The notes under the pieces were generated by a model that did not search any database, was not told where the DNA came from, and saw nothing but the letters and a program-made list of their open reading frames with translations. 17,135 bases of DNA from SIG459 sp045532145 (GTDB taxonomy: Bacteria; Bacillota; Clostridia; Oscillospirales; Oscillospiraceae), in assembly GCA_045532145.1 (NCBI GenBank), contig JAZSFJ010000129.1:1-17135 (forward strand), written 5' to 3'. This document shows, one piece after another, positions 1 through 6,965 of this stretch (its first letter is position 1; each line of letters starts with the position of its first letter). A program made the translations under genes and the position numbers.

Positions 1-3
1 GAT

Positions 4-44
4 CTCCTTGGGGAAAGGGGTCGAATAATTGCCCCTTGTTTCCC
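4..44 (-). promoter_or_regulatory. Ribosome binding site at window edge and upstream hairpin
   Basis: Read on the minus strand, the segment after hom holds an imperfect G/C hairpin (AGGGG against CCCCT, about 12-44) and then CCAAGGAGATC running into position 1. AAGGAG at this distance from the edge implies that another minus-strand gene starts just outside, about 70 bases after the hom stop. A homoserine kinase or threonine synthase gene would fit, but cannot be seen. Confidence 0.4.
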
Positions 45-76
45 TAACACATAATACTCAAAAGCCCCTGCACTTG

Positions 77-1252
77 TCAATCCAGTACACGGAAGGCGGA
101 GAGAATATTTACCTCTCCTATCCACCGGCGCAGCTCATAGGCGCTCATGGCCTCGGTGATAAGAGCCTTCTGTCCCTCTCTTTCCTGCTGGGCAGGCTGA
201 GCATTGCCATTAAAGCGCACGTACCAGCGGCTGGGAAAAGCGTCACTGTCGGCCTGCTTTTCGCTTCGCTCCTCGCCCCAGTCGATATAGCGGCAGCCAT
301 CACTGTGGCGCACGCAGTCCATAATGTCGCCCACCATGGCGCTGGCGGTGGGATAGCGTCCGGCTCCCGCGCCGTAGAAAAGGCACTCGCCCACACTGTC
401 GCCTCTCACAACAACAGCATTCATAACGCCGTTGACATTGGCAAGCAGGGCGCTCTTAGGCACAAGATGGGGAGCCACAAAGGTAGTGACCATGCCCTCG
501 TCATCGCATACGGTGCGTCCCAGCAACTTGATGGAGCAGCCGAAGTCCTCGGCAAAGGCACTGTCTATGCCGGAAACGCAGGTAATGCCCTGAGTTTTAA
601 CCTTTGCAGGGGGAATATTGTGTCCGAAGCTCAGATCCGCAAGAATGCATATCTTGCGGCAGGCGTCTATGCCCTCCACATCGGCAGTGGGGTCAGCCTC
701 GGCATAGCCCAAACGCTGGGCGTCAGCAAGGGCCTCCTGGAAGCTCTGTCCGCATTGTGCCATCTGGGTAAGAATATAATTGGTAGTGCCGTTTATGATG
801 CCGAATATCTCCTTGATACGGTTGCCCGCAAGGCAGTTGGTGAGAGGGCGGATAATGGGAATTCCGCCGCCAACGCTGGCCTCGAAAACAAAGCTTGTTC
901 CCTTTTCCTTTGCTATAGCCAGCAGCTCAAGGCCCTTTTCAGCCACCAGATGCTTATTGCAGGTGACAACGCTCTTGCCTGCCAAAAGGCACTTTTTGAT
1001 GAACTCATAGGCAATGCCCACGCCGCCTATGCATTCGCAGACGATAGCTACTTCCTCGTCTTCAAGAATGATGTTTATATCGTCAATGACCTTGTCAGCG
1101 AAGCTCTCACCGGAGCAGTCACGCTTTTCAAGGACGTATTTAAGCTGAACTTCCTCGGCAAGGTTTTTGGCAATACCCTCGCCGTTGCCCATAAGTATTT
1201 CCACAATACCGGTGCCCACGATGCCGCAGCCCAGAACAGCAACTTTTTTCAT
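77..1252 (-). CDS. hom: Homoserine dehydrogenase
   Basis: This 391-residue protein reduces aspartate semialdehyde to homoserine with NAD(P)H, the branch step to threonine and methionine, in the cytoplasm. Visible features are the N-terminal Rossmann loop VLGCGIVGTG (residues 6-15), the NK pair at 99-100, GGGIPIIRP (128-136), INGTTNYI (153-160), the family signature YAEADPTADVEGIDACRK (183-200) and YGAGAGRYPTASAMVGD near residue 300. By alignment from memory with the yeast enzyme, Glu185, Asp196, Lys100 and Lys200 match the catalytic set. The usual Gram-positive enzyme is about 430 residues with a C-terminal ACT domain; here only about 65 residues follow the catalytic core, so the regulatory domain looks shortened. 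It lies 24 bp downstream of the ACT-protein gene and is presumably co-transcribed with it. Family assignment is secure; the regulatory inference is mine. Confidence 0.95.
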   Translation of the reverse strand: MKKVAVLGCGIVGTGIVEILMGNGEGIAKNLAEEVQLKYVLEKRDCSGESFADKVIDDINIILEDEEVAIVCECIGGVGIAYEFIKKCLLAGKSVVTCNKHLVAEKGLELLAIAKEKGTSFVFEASVGGGIPIIRPLTNCLAGNRIKEIFGIINGTTNYILTQMAQCGQSFQEALADAQRLGYAEADPTADVEGIDACRKICILADLSFGHNIPPAKVKTQGITCVSGIDSAFAEDFGCSIKLLGRTVCDDEGMVTTFVAPHLVPKSALLANVNGVMNAVVVRGDSVGECLFYGAGAGRYPTASAMVGDIMDCVRHSDGCRYIDWGEERSEKQADSDAFPSRWYVRFNGNAQPAQQEREGQKALITEAMSAYELRRWIGEVNILSAFRVLD

Positions 1253-1276
1253 ATCTCTATTCCTCCCTTTTATCTC

Positions 1277-1720
1277 TCAGCCTGCCAGCAGCTCAAGGCG
1301 CATAACCGCAGGCAGTGCCTCCACCTGGGCTCTCAGTTCGTCCAGAGAGATGTTCATGGCGTCGGCCATTATGCTCAGCGTCACCATTGCCGCGCCGTTT
1401 GCGGAAATGGATTGATTGATGGTGAGAATATTTACCCGGTTGTCGGCAAAAATAGCAAGGACAGCGGAAAGAGCGCCGGGACGATCGTGCATCAGTATGC
1501 TGAGGGTCAGCACCTGATCCCGCTTTATATCCCGGAAGGGAGTTATGGCATCCTTATATTTATAGAAAGCGCTGCGGCTTATGCCCGCCTTGGCCACTGC
1601 CTCGGCCACCGTGTCCGCTGCGCCGGTTTCCAGATACTCCTTGGCCTCGCATACCTTTATAAAAACCTCGGGAAGCATGCCGCCCTCCACAATATAAAGC
1701 TTTGATCTCTGTCTAGACAT
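1277..1720 (-). CDS. ACT domain protein, UPF0735/PheB-like
   Basis: The 147-residue protein matches the UPF0735 (PheB-like) family. It has a short N-terminal part with a helix-turn-helix-like stretch (AVAKAGISRSAFYKYKDAI, about residues 41-59) and a C-terminal ACT domain (about 70-144) starting LTLSILMHDRPGALSAVLA. ACT domains bind amino acids and usually regulate enzymes of amino-acid synthesis; the exact role of this family is not established. The start is supported by GGGAGG about 8 bases upstream. It is the first gene of a minus-strand operon with hom, with a good promoter 43 bases upstream. Because the neighbouring Hom has a reduced C-terminus, a role in sensing threonine or another end product is plausible, but this is inferred from context. 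Confidence 0.9.
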   Translation of the reverse strand: MSRQRSKLYIVEGGMLPEVFIKVCEAKEYLETGAADTVAEAVAKAGISRSAFYKYKDAITPFRDIKRDQVLTLSILMHDRPGALSAVLAIFADNRVNILTINQSISANGAAMVTLSIMADAMNISLDELRAQVEALPAVMRLELLAG

Positions 1721-1762
1721 GGTAATGTCCTCCCATGAAAGTCATTTGTCTTTGTGGGGTAT

Positions 1763-1791
1763 ATATTAGCACATTTATCTCCATACTGCAA
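1763..1791 (-). promoter_or_regulatory. Sigma-A promoter of the ACT protein-hom operon
   Basis: On the minus strand TTGCAG (1786-1791) and TAATAT (1763-1768) are separated by exactly 17 bases. The leader to the ATG at 1720 is only about 35 bases, leaving no room for a T-box or riboswitch. Confidence 0.65.
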
Positions 1792-1827
1792 GCCTTATTT
1801 ATCCGGATCTTGAGGGGAGGGAACGGA

Positions 1828-2979
1828 ATGTATATTAACCCAAAATCGGCAATAAGTAAAGCCCTTCGTATTGCGGGTGCAGTCCTTGCCCTCTGGCTTT
1901 TTTTCCGGATTGGGCTGCCATGGACGGCTCCCATACTGCTGGCCTTTGCCGCCGCAATGGTGCTTGAAAAGCCGGTGAGGGCTCTGTGCAGGCGCCGCAT
2001 TCCCCGCCCCGCCGCTGCGGGTTTATGCGTTGGCGGCTTTCTGGGACTTTTGGCGGCGGTGCTGTGGCTTGTGCTGTCCCGAGCGATAACGGAATTGCAG
2101 CATCTCGGCACCAGACTGCCGGAGCTGGCAGCGGCGGTCTCCTCCCTGCTGGGACGCTGGCAAAGCGTTCTGGGAGGCTTCGCCACCAGACTGCCTCCAA
2201 GCCTCACTCAGGTGCTGGATTCTGCGGCAGCGGGTGTGACGGACTATCTCTATTCCCTGCCCGGAAAGATTTCCTCCCGGGCAGTGGAGCTGCTGACGGG
2301 CTTTATAGGCAATCTTCCCACATGGCTCCTCTTCGCCGTCACATGGCTCATGGGACTATACTTCATCTCCGCCGCTTACCCACGGGTTGTGGAGCATCTC
2401 CGTCGGCAGGTCCCACCCCGGATATATTCCCGGGCGCTAAGGGTAAAGGAGGCTCTGGGCCAAAGCCTTGGCAAATATCTGAAGGCCCAGCTTATTATGA
2501 GCGCCATTACCTTCGGGGTAATACTCATAGCCTTCACCCTGCTTAATATTGATTCCGCTCTGGTGCTGGCTCTCGGTGTGGCAGTGATAGACGCGCTGCC
2601 GGTCTTCGGCGCGGGAACGGTGCTGGTGCCCTGGGCGGCCTGGGAGCTTCTGGCGGGAGACCCCAGCCGTGGTCTGGGCCTTGCCATAAGCTACGGCGCT
2701 GCCACAATACTCAGAAGCTGCATACAGGCAAAGCTCCTTGGAGACCAGCTGGGGCTGCACCCCATAGCCACCCTGCTGGCTATCTATGCAGGCTGGAGGG
2801 CCCTTGGAGTCTGGGGCATGATACTCTTCCCTATTGCCGCCATAAGCCTCAAAAAGCTTAATGACAGCGGCGTAATACATCTTTGGAAAGGGTCGGATAC
2901 AAATGACAGGAATAATATTCAGCATAATAGCGGGAATGGCCATGAGCATACAGGGGGTCATGAATACCCGTCTGGGTGA
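1828..2979 (+). CDS. ytvI: AI-2E family permease, sporulation YtvI-like
   Basis: The 383-residue integral membrane protein has the AI-2E/YtvI pattern: two N-terminal membrane helices (about 12-30 and 33-48), a third near 60-82, a long amphipathic loop, then a C-terminal bundle with DALPVFGAGTVLVPWA and QAKLLGDQLGLHPIATLLAIYAG, both characteristic of the family. YtvI proteins are conserved in spore formers; the substrate is unknown. I chose ATG 1828 because GAGGGGAGGG lies just before it; the frame stays open 31 codons further upstream but that extension has no ribosome binding site. The last 25 or so residues are hydrophilic (Asn, His, Gly, Asp) and are encoded inside the start of the next gene, an overlap of 77 bases. 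Assignment to AI-2E is firm, to YtvI likely. Confidence 0.82.
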   Translation: MYINPKSAISKALRIAGAVLALWLFFRIGLPWTAPILLAFAAAMVLEKPVRALCRRRIPRPAAAGLCVGGFLGLLAAVLWLVLSRAITELQHLGTRLPELAAAVSSLLGRWQSVLGGFATRLPPSLTQVLDSAAAGVTDYLYSLPGKISSRAVELLTGFIGNLPTWLLFAVTWLMGLYFISAAYPRVVEHLRRQVPPRIYSRALRVKEALGQSLGKYLKAQLIMSAITFGVILIAFTLLNIDSALVLALGVAVIDALPVFGAGTVLVPWAAWELLAGDPSRGLGLAISYGAATILRSCIQAKLLGDQLGLHPIATLLAIYAGWRALGVWGMILFPIAAISLKKLNDSGVIHLWKGSDTNDRNNIQHNSGNGHEHTGGHEYPSG

Positions 2980-3334
2980 GCACATTGGCCTAATGGAGTC
3001 AAATGCCTTTGTCCAGTGCACGGCGGCAGTGTTGAGTCTGCTGGCTCTCGTATTTTATCGCACGGGCTCTTTCGCGGAAATAGGCTCTGCCCCCAGATTC
3101 TATCTCCTGGGCGGACTTTTTGGTCTGGTGATAACCATAACCGTGATGTTGGGCATCAAAAATCTCTCCCCCACTGTGAGTATTTCCGTGATACTCATCT
3201 CCCAGCTTCTCGTGGCGGCAATAATAGACTACTTCGGCCTCATGGGCAGCGAAAAGCTCCCCTTCGGCTGGATGAAGTTTGTCGGTCTCGCCCTTATGAT
3301 AGGGGGCGTGGTGCTGTTCAAACTGAAAAGCTGA
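2903..3334 (+). CDS. DMT-type transporter, DUF606/YdcZ-like
   Basis: The 143-residue protein is nearly all membrane helices, about five: 4-20 (IIFSIIAGMAMSIQGVMN), 36-52, 66-86, 91-110 and 120-140. The N-terminal pattern, with Gly and Gln in the first helix followed by NTRLGEHIG, fits the half-size DUF606 members of the drug/metabolite transporter superfamily, which are thought to work as dimers. The substrate cannot be told. Its start lies 77 bases inside the 3' end of the YtvI-like gene in another frame, so translation is probably coupled; the ribosome binding site is weak (AAAGGG about ten bases upstream). No U-rich terminator follows; a hairpin block begins about 15 bases after the stop. 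Confidence 0.8.
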   Translation: MTGIIFSIIAGMAMSIQGVMNTRLGEHIGLMESNAFVQCTAAVLSLLALVFYRTGSFAEIGSAPRFYLLGGLFGLVITITVMLGIKNLSPTVSISVILISQLLVAAIIDYFGLMGSEKLPFGWMKFVGLALMIGGVVLFKLKS

Positions 3335-3348
3335 ACTCACGCCTTGCC

Positions 3349-4105
3349 GGCGCGCCGGGGTCGTCGCGCCCTACGGGTGCGGTGGAAACTTGTCGGGACG
3401 TCGAGGACGCCGTCCCCTACGGATGGGGAGAAAACTTTACATTATTGAGCACGACTCCGGTTTTAATTGTAGGGAACGGTCTTGACCGTTCCGAATTGCG
3501 GCGCGCCGGGGTCATCGCGCCCTACGGACGGAGAGCAAAACCTCCGCAAAATCCGTAGGGCGGGGGCTTGCTCCCGCCGCATATCTGCCAATGTGCGGTA
3601 CATAGCGCAGGTGCATACTGCACGGGCGACCACAGGTCGCCCCTACCCGTAACGGGAGGCAAACTTCCACAGCTCCCGTAGGGGCGATTCACGAATCGCC
3701 CGCCCCCCTGTGGAAAACGTATATCGACGCTGCTTTGGCGGCGCGATGAGGGCATCGCGCCCTACGGGTGCGGTGGGATGTTTGTGGCGCGCCGGGGTCG
3801 TCGCGCCCTACGGACGGAGAATAAAACCTCCGCAAACTCCGTAGGGCGGGGGCTTGCTCCCGCCGTATATTCGCCGCTGTGCAGTACATAGCGCAGGTGC
3901 ATACTGCGCGGGCGACCACAGGTCGCCCCTACCCGGAACGGGTGGCAAACTTCCACAGCTCCCGTAGGGGCGATTCACGAATCGCCCGCCCCCTGTGGTG
4001 AACGTATAACGACGCTGCTTTGGCGGCGCGCCGGGGGGCGTCGCGCCCTACGGGTGCGGTGGGATGTTTGTGGCGCGCCGGGGTCGTCGCACCCTACGGA
4101 CGGGT
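3349..4105. repeat. Hairpin repeat block A (GTAGGG-flanked modular palindromes)
   Basis: This 3'-to-3' intergenic region between the YdcZ-like gene and gap contains no credible gene. It holds a string of short hairpins, each bordered on one side by GTAGGG (or CCCTAC in the other orientation). Examples: GGCGCGCC...GTCGCGCC at 3349-3370; GGGACG...CGTCCC at 3395-3416; GGAACGGTC-TT-GACCGTTCC at 3473-3492; GGCGGGGGC-TT-GCTCCCGCC at 3559-3578; GGGCGACC-ACA-GGTCGCCC at 3624-3642; GGGCGATTC-AC-GAATCGCCC at 3682-3701; GGCGCGATG-AGGG-CATCGCGCC at 3740-3761. Several are repeated in a tandem copy further along. Open frames across the block are compositional artefacts. Confidence 0.85.
3501..4104. repeat. 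286-bp tandem direct duplication with partial third copy
   Basis: Landmarks recur at a spacing of 286 bases: the GCGCGCCGGGG word is at 3501, 3787 and 4073; CCTCCGCAAA is at 3541 and 3827; GTAGGGCGGGGG is at 3555 and 3841. Copy 1 spans 3501-3786, copy 2 spans 3787-4072, and a partial third copy of about 32 bases ends near 4104. The copies look nearly identical by eye, with scattered substitutions and two compensating one-base indels. The hairpin at 3740-3761 has core ATGAGGGCAT in copy 1 but CCGGGGGGCGT at the same place in copy 2. Confidence 0.9.
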
Positions 4106-4118
4106 CAAGGAAAACAAA

Positions 4119-4150
4119 AAAGGATAAGAGGCGAAAACCTCTTATCCTTT
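4119..4150 (-). terminator. Rho-independent terminator of gap
   Basis: An 11-13-bp stem (AGGATAAGAGG with CCTCTTATCCT) around a six-base loop is followed on the minus strand by TTTTTTGTTTT. It sits about 20 bases after the gap stop codon. Confidence 0.9.
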
Positions 4151-4169
4151 TAATCATTTTAGCTTTTAA

Positions 4170-5186
4170 TTACTCAGCGTGGTCAACGGAGTACATGTGC
4201 TCAACGAGGCAGAGCATCTTGTCAGCATAGCCATACTCGTTGTCATACCAGGAAACGACCTTAACGAACTTGTCGGTGAGGGCGATACCGGCTTCGGCGT
4301 CGAAGATGGAGGTGCGGGGATCAGAGAGGAAGTCGGAGGAGACAACAGCCTCATCGGTGTAACCGAGAACGCCCTTGAGCTCGTTTTCGGAAGCTTCCTT
4401 CATTGCAGCGCAGATCTCTTCGTACTTTGCGGGCTTCTCCAGGTTGACGGTGAGGTCAACGACGGATACGTCCAGAGTGGGAACGCGCATAGCCATACCG
4501 GTGAGCTTGCCGTTGAGCTCGGGGATGACCTTGCCGACAGCCTTGGCAGCGCCGGTGGAGGAGGGGATGATGTTGCCTGCTGCTGCACGGCCGCCGCGCC
4601 AGTCCTTAACGGAAACACCGTCCAGGATCTTCTGGCTGGGAGTGGTAGAGTGAACGGTGGTCATGAGACCTTCAACGATACCGAACTTCTCGTTGAGAAC
4701 CTTGGCGATGGGAGCCAGGCAGTTGGTGGTGCAGGATGCGTTGGAAACGAAAGTCATATCCTTGGTGTACTTGTCGAGGTTAACGCCGCAGACGAACATG
4801 GGAGAAGTGTCCTTGGAGGGAGCGCCCATGATGACCTTCTTAGCGCCTGCTTCGATGTGAGGCTGGCACTTCTCAGCGGTCAGGTTGAGACCGGTGCATT
4901 CAAGAATATACTCAGCGCCGACTTCGCCCCAGGGCAGGTCAGCAGCATTTTTCTCGCTGAAGCAGGGGTAGCTCTTGCCGTTGACGACAAGATTAGAGCC
5001 CTCGTAGGAGACTTCACCGTCGAACTTGCCGTGCATGGTGTCATACTTGAGCAGATATGCAAGGTAGTCAGCGGAGCAAAGGTCGTTGATGCCAACGATC
5101 TCGATCTCGGGGTGGTTCATGCTGTTGCGGAAGACCATGCGGCCGATGCGGCCGAAGCCATTGATACCGACTTTGATTTTGTTCAT
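4170..5186 (-). CDS. gap: Glyceraldehyde-3-phosphate dehydrogenase, type I
   Basis: The 338-residue enzyme oxidises glyceraldehyde-3-phosphate to 1,3-bisphosphoglycerate with NAD in glycolysis. It shows the NAD-binding loop NGFGRIGR (9-16), Asp35 after the second strand (GIND), which is typical of NAD rather than NADP preference, the active-site block SNASCTTNCLAP with Cys152, catalytic His179 in TTVHSTTPSQ, and the NIIPSSTGAAKAVGKV segment. The length is normal. I chose the ATG at 5186 because AGGAGG precedes it and MNKIKVGINGFG is the family N-terminus; the 18-codon upstream extension is not supported. It is monocistronic, with its own promoter and terminator. A palindrome at the predicted transcription start suggests control, possibly by the adjacent GntR protein. 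Confidence 0.97.
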   Translation of the reverse strand: MNKIKVGINGFGRIGRMVFRNSMNHPEIEIVGINDLCSADYLAYLLKYDTMHGKFDGEVSYEGSNLVVNGKSYPCFSEKNAADLPWGEVGAEYILECTGLNLTAEKCQPHIEAGAKKVIMGAPSKDTSPMFVCGVNLDKYTKDMTFVSNASCTTNCLAPIAKVLNEKFGIVEGLMTTVHSTTPSQKILDGVSVKDWRGGRAAAGNIIPSSTGAAKAVGKVIPELNGKLTGMAMRVPTLDVSVVDLTVNLEKPAKYEEICAAMKEASENELKGVLGYTDEAVVSSDFLSDPRTSIFDAEAGIALTDKFVKVVSWYDNEYGYADKMLCLVEHMYSVDHAE

Positions 5187-5227
5187 AATAATTAATTCCT
5201 CCTGAGAGTAGTAATTTGTTATTTGAA

Positions 5228-5249
5228 ACGTACCATACATTTGGTACGT
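5228..5249. promoter_or_regulatory. Palindrome at the gap transcription start, candidate operator
   Basis: ACGTACCA and TGGTACGT form a perfect 8-bp inverted repeat around six bases. Seen from the gap promoter it covers roughly +1 to +20, where a repressor would block initiation or where a 5' hairpin would protect the mRNA. The centre shares CATACATTT with the gntR promoter region (6361-6370). Confidence 0.55.
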
Positions 5250-5253
5250 CCAT

Positions 5254-5282
5254 ATTATGCCTCAAATTATACGATTTGTAAA
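5254..5282 (-). promoter_or_regulatory. Sigma-A promoter of gap
   Basis: On the minus strand TTTACA (5277-5282) and CATAAT (5254-5259) are separated by 17 bases. Transcription would start near 5247, giving a leader of about 60 bases. Confidence 0.65.
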
Positions 5283-5396
5283 TATCTTTTTTAGAAAAAA
5301 TATAAGATTTTTGCTGTTTTTCTGGCGAAAATCAATTCCATACAATACAAATTATATTATATGCGCGCACTGCGGGGAAAATTCCGCACAGCGAAC

Positions 5397-5420
5397 AAAA
5401 AACCGCCGAAGCGGTTTTTT
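5397..5420 (-). terminator. Terminator of the GntR regulator gene
   Basis: A compact hairpin CCGC-TTCG-GCGG (minus strand) lies between AAAAAA and TTTTTT runs about 15 bases after the stop codon. It is symmetric and could stop transcription from either side. Confidence 0.8.
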
Positions 5421-5435
5421 GAATGATATTCAATT

Positions 5436-6230
5436 TCAGATGCTGTTCTTATCCACGCTGCGGGTGAAGCTTACGCCATCCTTGTGGAGGAATACATCCA
5501 GCTTCACGCGGTCTGCTCGCATAAGGCTCTGGGTGAACTCATAGACCATGCCGGCCTCAGTGAAGGTGCGGCGCTGGACAAAGAAGCCGCAGCTGCCGGG
5601 CTTGCAGGAGAGCATCTCCGCCTCCTTGCGGCTCATGATTACGGCCTCATAGGAGTCAACAGCGTTGGCGGGGATGACACCGACTTCGTAGAGAAGGCTG
5701 TAGAAGCTGTGGGTCTGCAGAAGCTCCTTGGTGAGCTTGGGGTATATGTACTGGGGATAGAAGCTGGTTGCAAGAATGAGAGGCTCACCGTCCACATGGC
5801 GAATACGGACAAAGCGGTATACCTTGGAGTCGGTGCCGCTGAGTTCCAGCACCTTCACGATGTCGGGAGTGGGCTCAATTACTTCAAACTCGATAAGAGT
5901 GGAGGAGGGGGTCATGCCCATGGAGCTTATCTCACTGGTGAAAGAGTAGACCATCTCGGTCTTGCGGCGTACCTTGGGCTCTGCCACGAAGGTGCCGCGG
6001 CCCTGCTTGCGGACCACCAGTCCCTCGCTCTCAAGAGCGCCGATGGCCTGACGGACAGTAGAGCGGGAGATATCAAAAGTTTTGCAAAGCTCCGCTTCGC
6101 TGGGCAGAAGGTCGCCCGTGGCAAGAGTGCCTGCGGAGATATTGCGCTTAACTATACTCACAAGCTGTGAGTAGAGGGGAATGTCGCTGTCCATAGAGAG
6201 CGTGCTGAGAAGTATGGGGTTTCTTTCCAT
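5436..6230 (-). CDS. GntR/HutC-family transcriptional regulator
   Basis: The 264-residue protein has an N-terminal winged helix-turn-helix of GntR type (about residues 16-84): PLYSQLVSIVKRNI, then LLPSEAELCKTFDISRSTVR, then ALESEGLVVRKQGRGTFVAE. A UTRA ligand-binding domain follows (about 100-255), as in HutC, NagR and FarR relatives, which sense small sugars, amino acids or fatty acids. The ligand cannot be read from sequence. The start at 6230 is preceded by GGAAGGAA at about eight bases. The gene lies between gap and an unknown gene on the same strand, with its own promoter containing several GTACAT/ATACATTT words. Autoregulation, and control of gap, are plausible inferences. Confidence 0.92.
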   Translation of the reverse strand: MERNPILLSTLSMDSDIPLYSQLVSIVKRNISAGTLATGDLLPSEAELCKTFDISRSTVRQAIGALESEGLVVRKQGRGTFVAEPKVRRKTEMVYSFTSEISSMGMTPSSTLIEFEVIEPTPDIVKVLELSGTDSKVYRFVRIRHVDGEPLILATSFYPQYIYPKLTKELLQTHSFYSLLYEVGVIPANAVDSYEAVIMSRKEAEMLSCKPGSCGFFVQRRTFTEAGMVYEFTQSLMRADRVKLDVFLHKDGVSFTRSVDKNSI

Positions 6231-6314
6231 TATGGTTTCCTTCCGGGGACGCCGGGCGTCCCGTTTGTTATCCGGAGCCTTCCATGCGCCGGAATATCTT
6301 CAGTTCATTAAATT

Positions 6315-6343
6315 ATTATACAACATGCAGGTACATTTTGCAA
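6315..6343 (-). promoter_or_regulatory. Promoter of the GntR regulator gene with repeated GTACATTT words
   Basis: On the minus strand TTGCAA (6338-6343) and TATAAT (6315-6320) are separated by 17 bases. On the plus strand GGTACATTT (6330-6338), CGTACATTT (6353-6361) and CATACATTT (6362-6370) lie in or just upstream of the promoter and could be regulator half-sites. Confidence 0.7.
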
Positions 6344-6369
6344 GAACATGTCCGTACATTTCATACATT

Positions 6370-6822
6370 TTATTTTTGCTTTTTCTTTAAGATTTTCAGC
6401 ATTTCCTCCTGAGGGGGCAGCCCCTTGCTGCGGCGTCTGAGCTTTCGGTAGGGCTCAAAAAGCTCCGCTGCCTCTTCCTTTGTGAGAAGCTCTCCGAAGG
6501 GCAGAAAATGCTTCTCTACGGCCATGAGCATCCAGTCCCCCCAGTCGTCGCACTGACTGTGACAGTCGACGAGTGTGTATTTAAGCAGGGGTATAAGGCC
6601 ATCCCGGGATACGGCGCCATCTTTTAATGCGGCAAGATATTCCCCTGCAGCTTTCTCGCAGGAGTTGAAAAACTCCATATGCTCTGGACGATTTTTGTAC
6701 TCACCGCCGCCGGTGAACATCTGTGCAAAGATTTTCACGCCGCCATAGGAGCCCATAAGCTCCCTTGACCACTCGAGATATTCCCGGTATATCCTGAATA
6801 TGTTTCCGCAATAGCTGTCCAT
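6370..6822 (-). CDS. Unrecognised 150-residue protein
   Basis: I do not recognise this protein. It begins MDSYCGNIFRIYREYLEWS, is rich in aromatic and charged residues, has no signal peptide or membrane helix, carries a Cys/His-containing stretch (VDCHSQCDDWGDWML, about residues 86-100), and ends in a strongly basic tail (LKILKKKQK). It is predicted mostly helical and cytoplasmic. The start at 6822 is chosen for GGAGGAA eight bases upstream; the frame is open further upstream but that part overlaps the promoter. It has its own promoter (TTGCCA-17-TAGAAT). It lies 139 bases upstream of the gntR start on the same strand with no visible terminator between, so some read-through into gntR is likely. 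Confidence 0.75.
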   Translation of the reverse strand: MDSYCGNIFRIYREYLEWSRELMGSYGGVKIFAQMFTGGGEYKNRPEHMEFFNSCEKAAGEYLAALKDGAVSRDGLIPLLKYTLVDCHSQCDDWGDWMLMAVEKHFLPFGELLTKEEAAELFEPYRKLRRRSKGLPPQEEMLKILKKKQK

Positions 6823-6850
6823 CAAAGTTCCTCCAATGGGATTTTGTAAT

Positions 6851-6879
6851 ATTCTAAACCCTTTCGTGCATTTTGGCAA
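6851..6879 (-). promoter_or_regulatory. Promoter of the unrecognised 150-residue gene
   Basis: On the minus strand TTGCCA (6874-6879) and TAGAAT (6851-6856) are separated by 17 bases, about 29 bases before the chosen start codon. Confidence 0.6.
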
Positions 6880-6931
6880 TGTCCTGAATAGAAAAAGCGA
6901 AAATTTCATTGAAAACGCAGAGAAAAAAGTC

Positions 6932-6960
6932 TTGACAAGCCCCTCCCCTTCTGATATTAT
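6932..6960 (+). promoter_or_regulatory. Sigma-A promoter of rplJ-rplL
   Basis: A consensus TTGACA (6932-6937), a 17-base spacer and TATTAT (6955-6960). This is one of the strongest promoters in the window, as expected for ribosomal protein genes. Confidence 0.9.
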
Positions 6961-6965
6961 ATTGG

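Noticed and set aside
29..1705. 558-codon open frame on the plus strand opposite hom and the ACT gene
   Set aside because: It is the complement of two well-identified genes, has low-complexity His/Ala/Gly composition, no ribosome binding site and no recognisable motif. Similar long antisense frames occur opposite gap (4179-5195), the symporter (11354-12910) and the zinc-ribbon gene (14748-15956).
1735..1827. Start of the YtvI-like gene at 1735
   Set aside because: It would overlap the divergent promoter and has no ribosome binding site; GAGGGGAGGG directly precedes ATG 1828.
3501..4105. CRISPR array
   Set aside because: The direct repeat unit is 286 bases with no short identical repeat/unique spacer alternation, and no cas genes are near.
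3016..4157. Short open frames across repeat block A, and likewise in 8245-8730 and 13107-13481
   Set aside because: They run through hairpin repeats, give Arg/Pro/Gly-rich translations, lack ribosome binding sites and overlap each other on both strands.
5187..5240. N-terminal extension of gap by 18 codons
   Set aside because: It would start within the predicted transcript start palindrome and lacks a ribosome binding site, while AGGAGG precedes the ATG at 5186.
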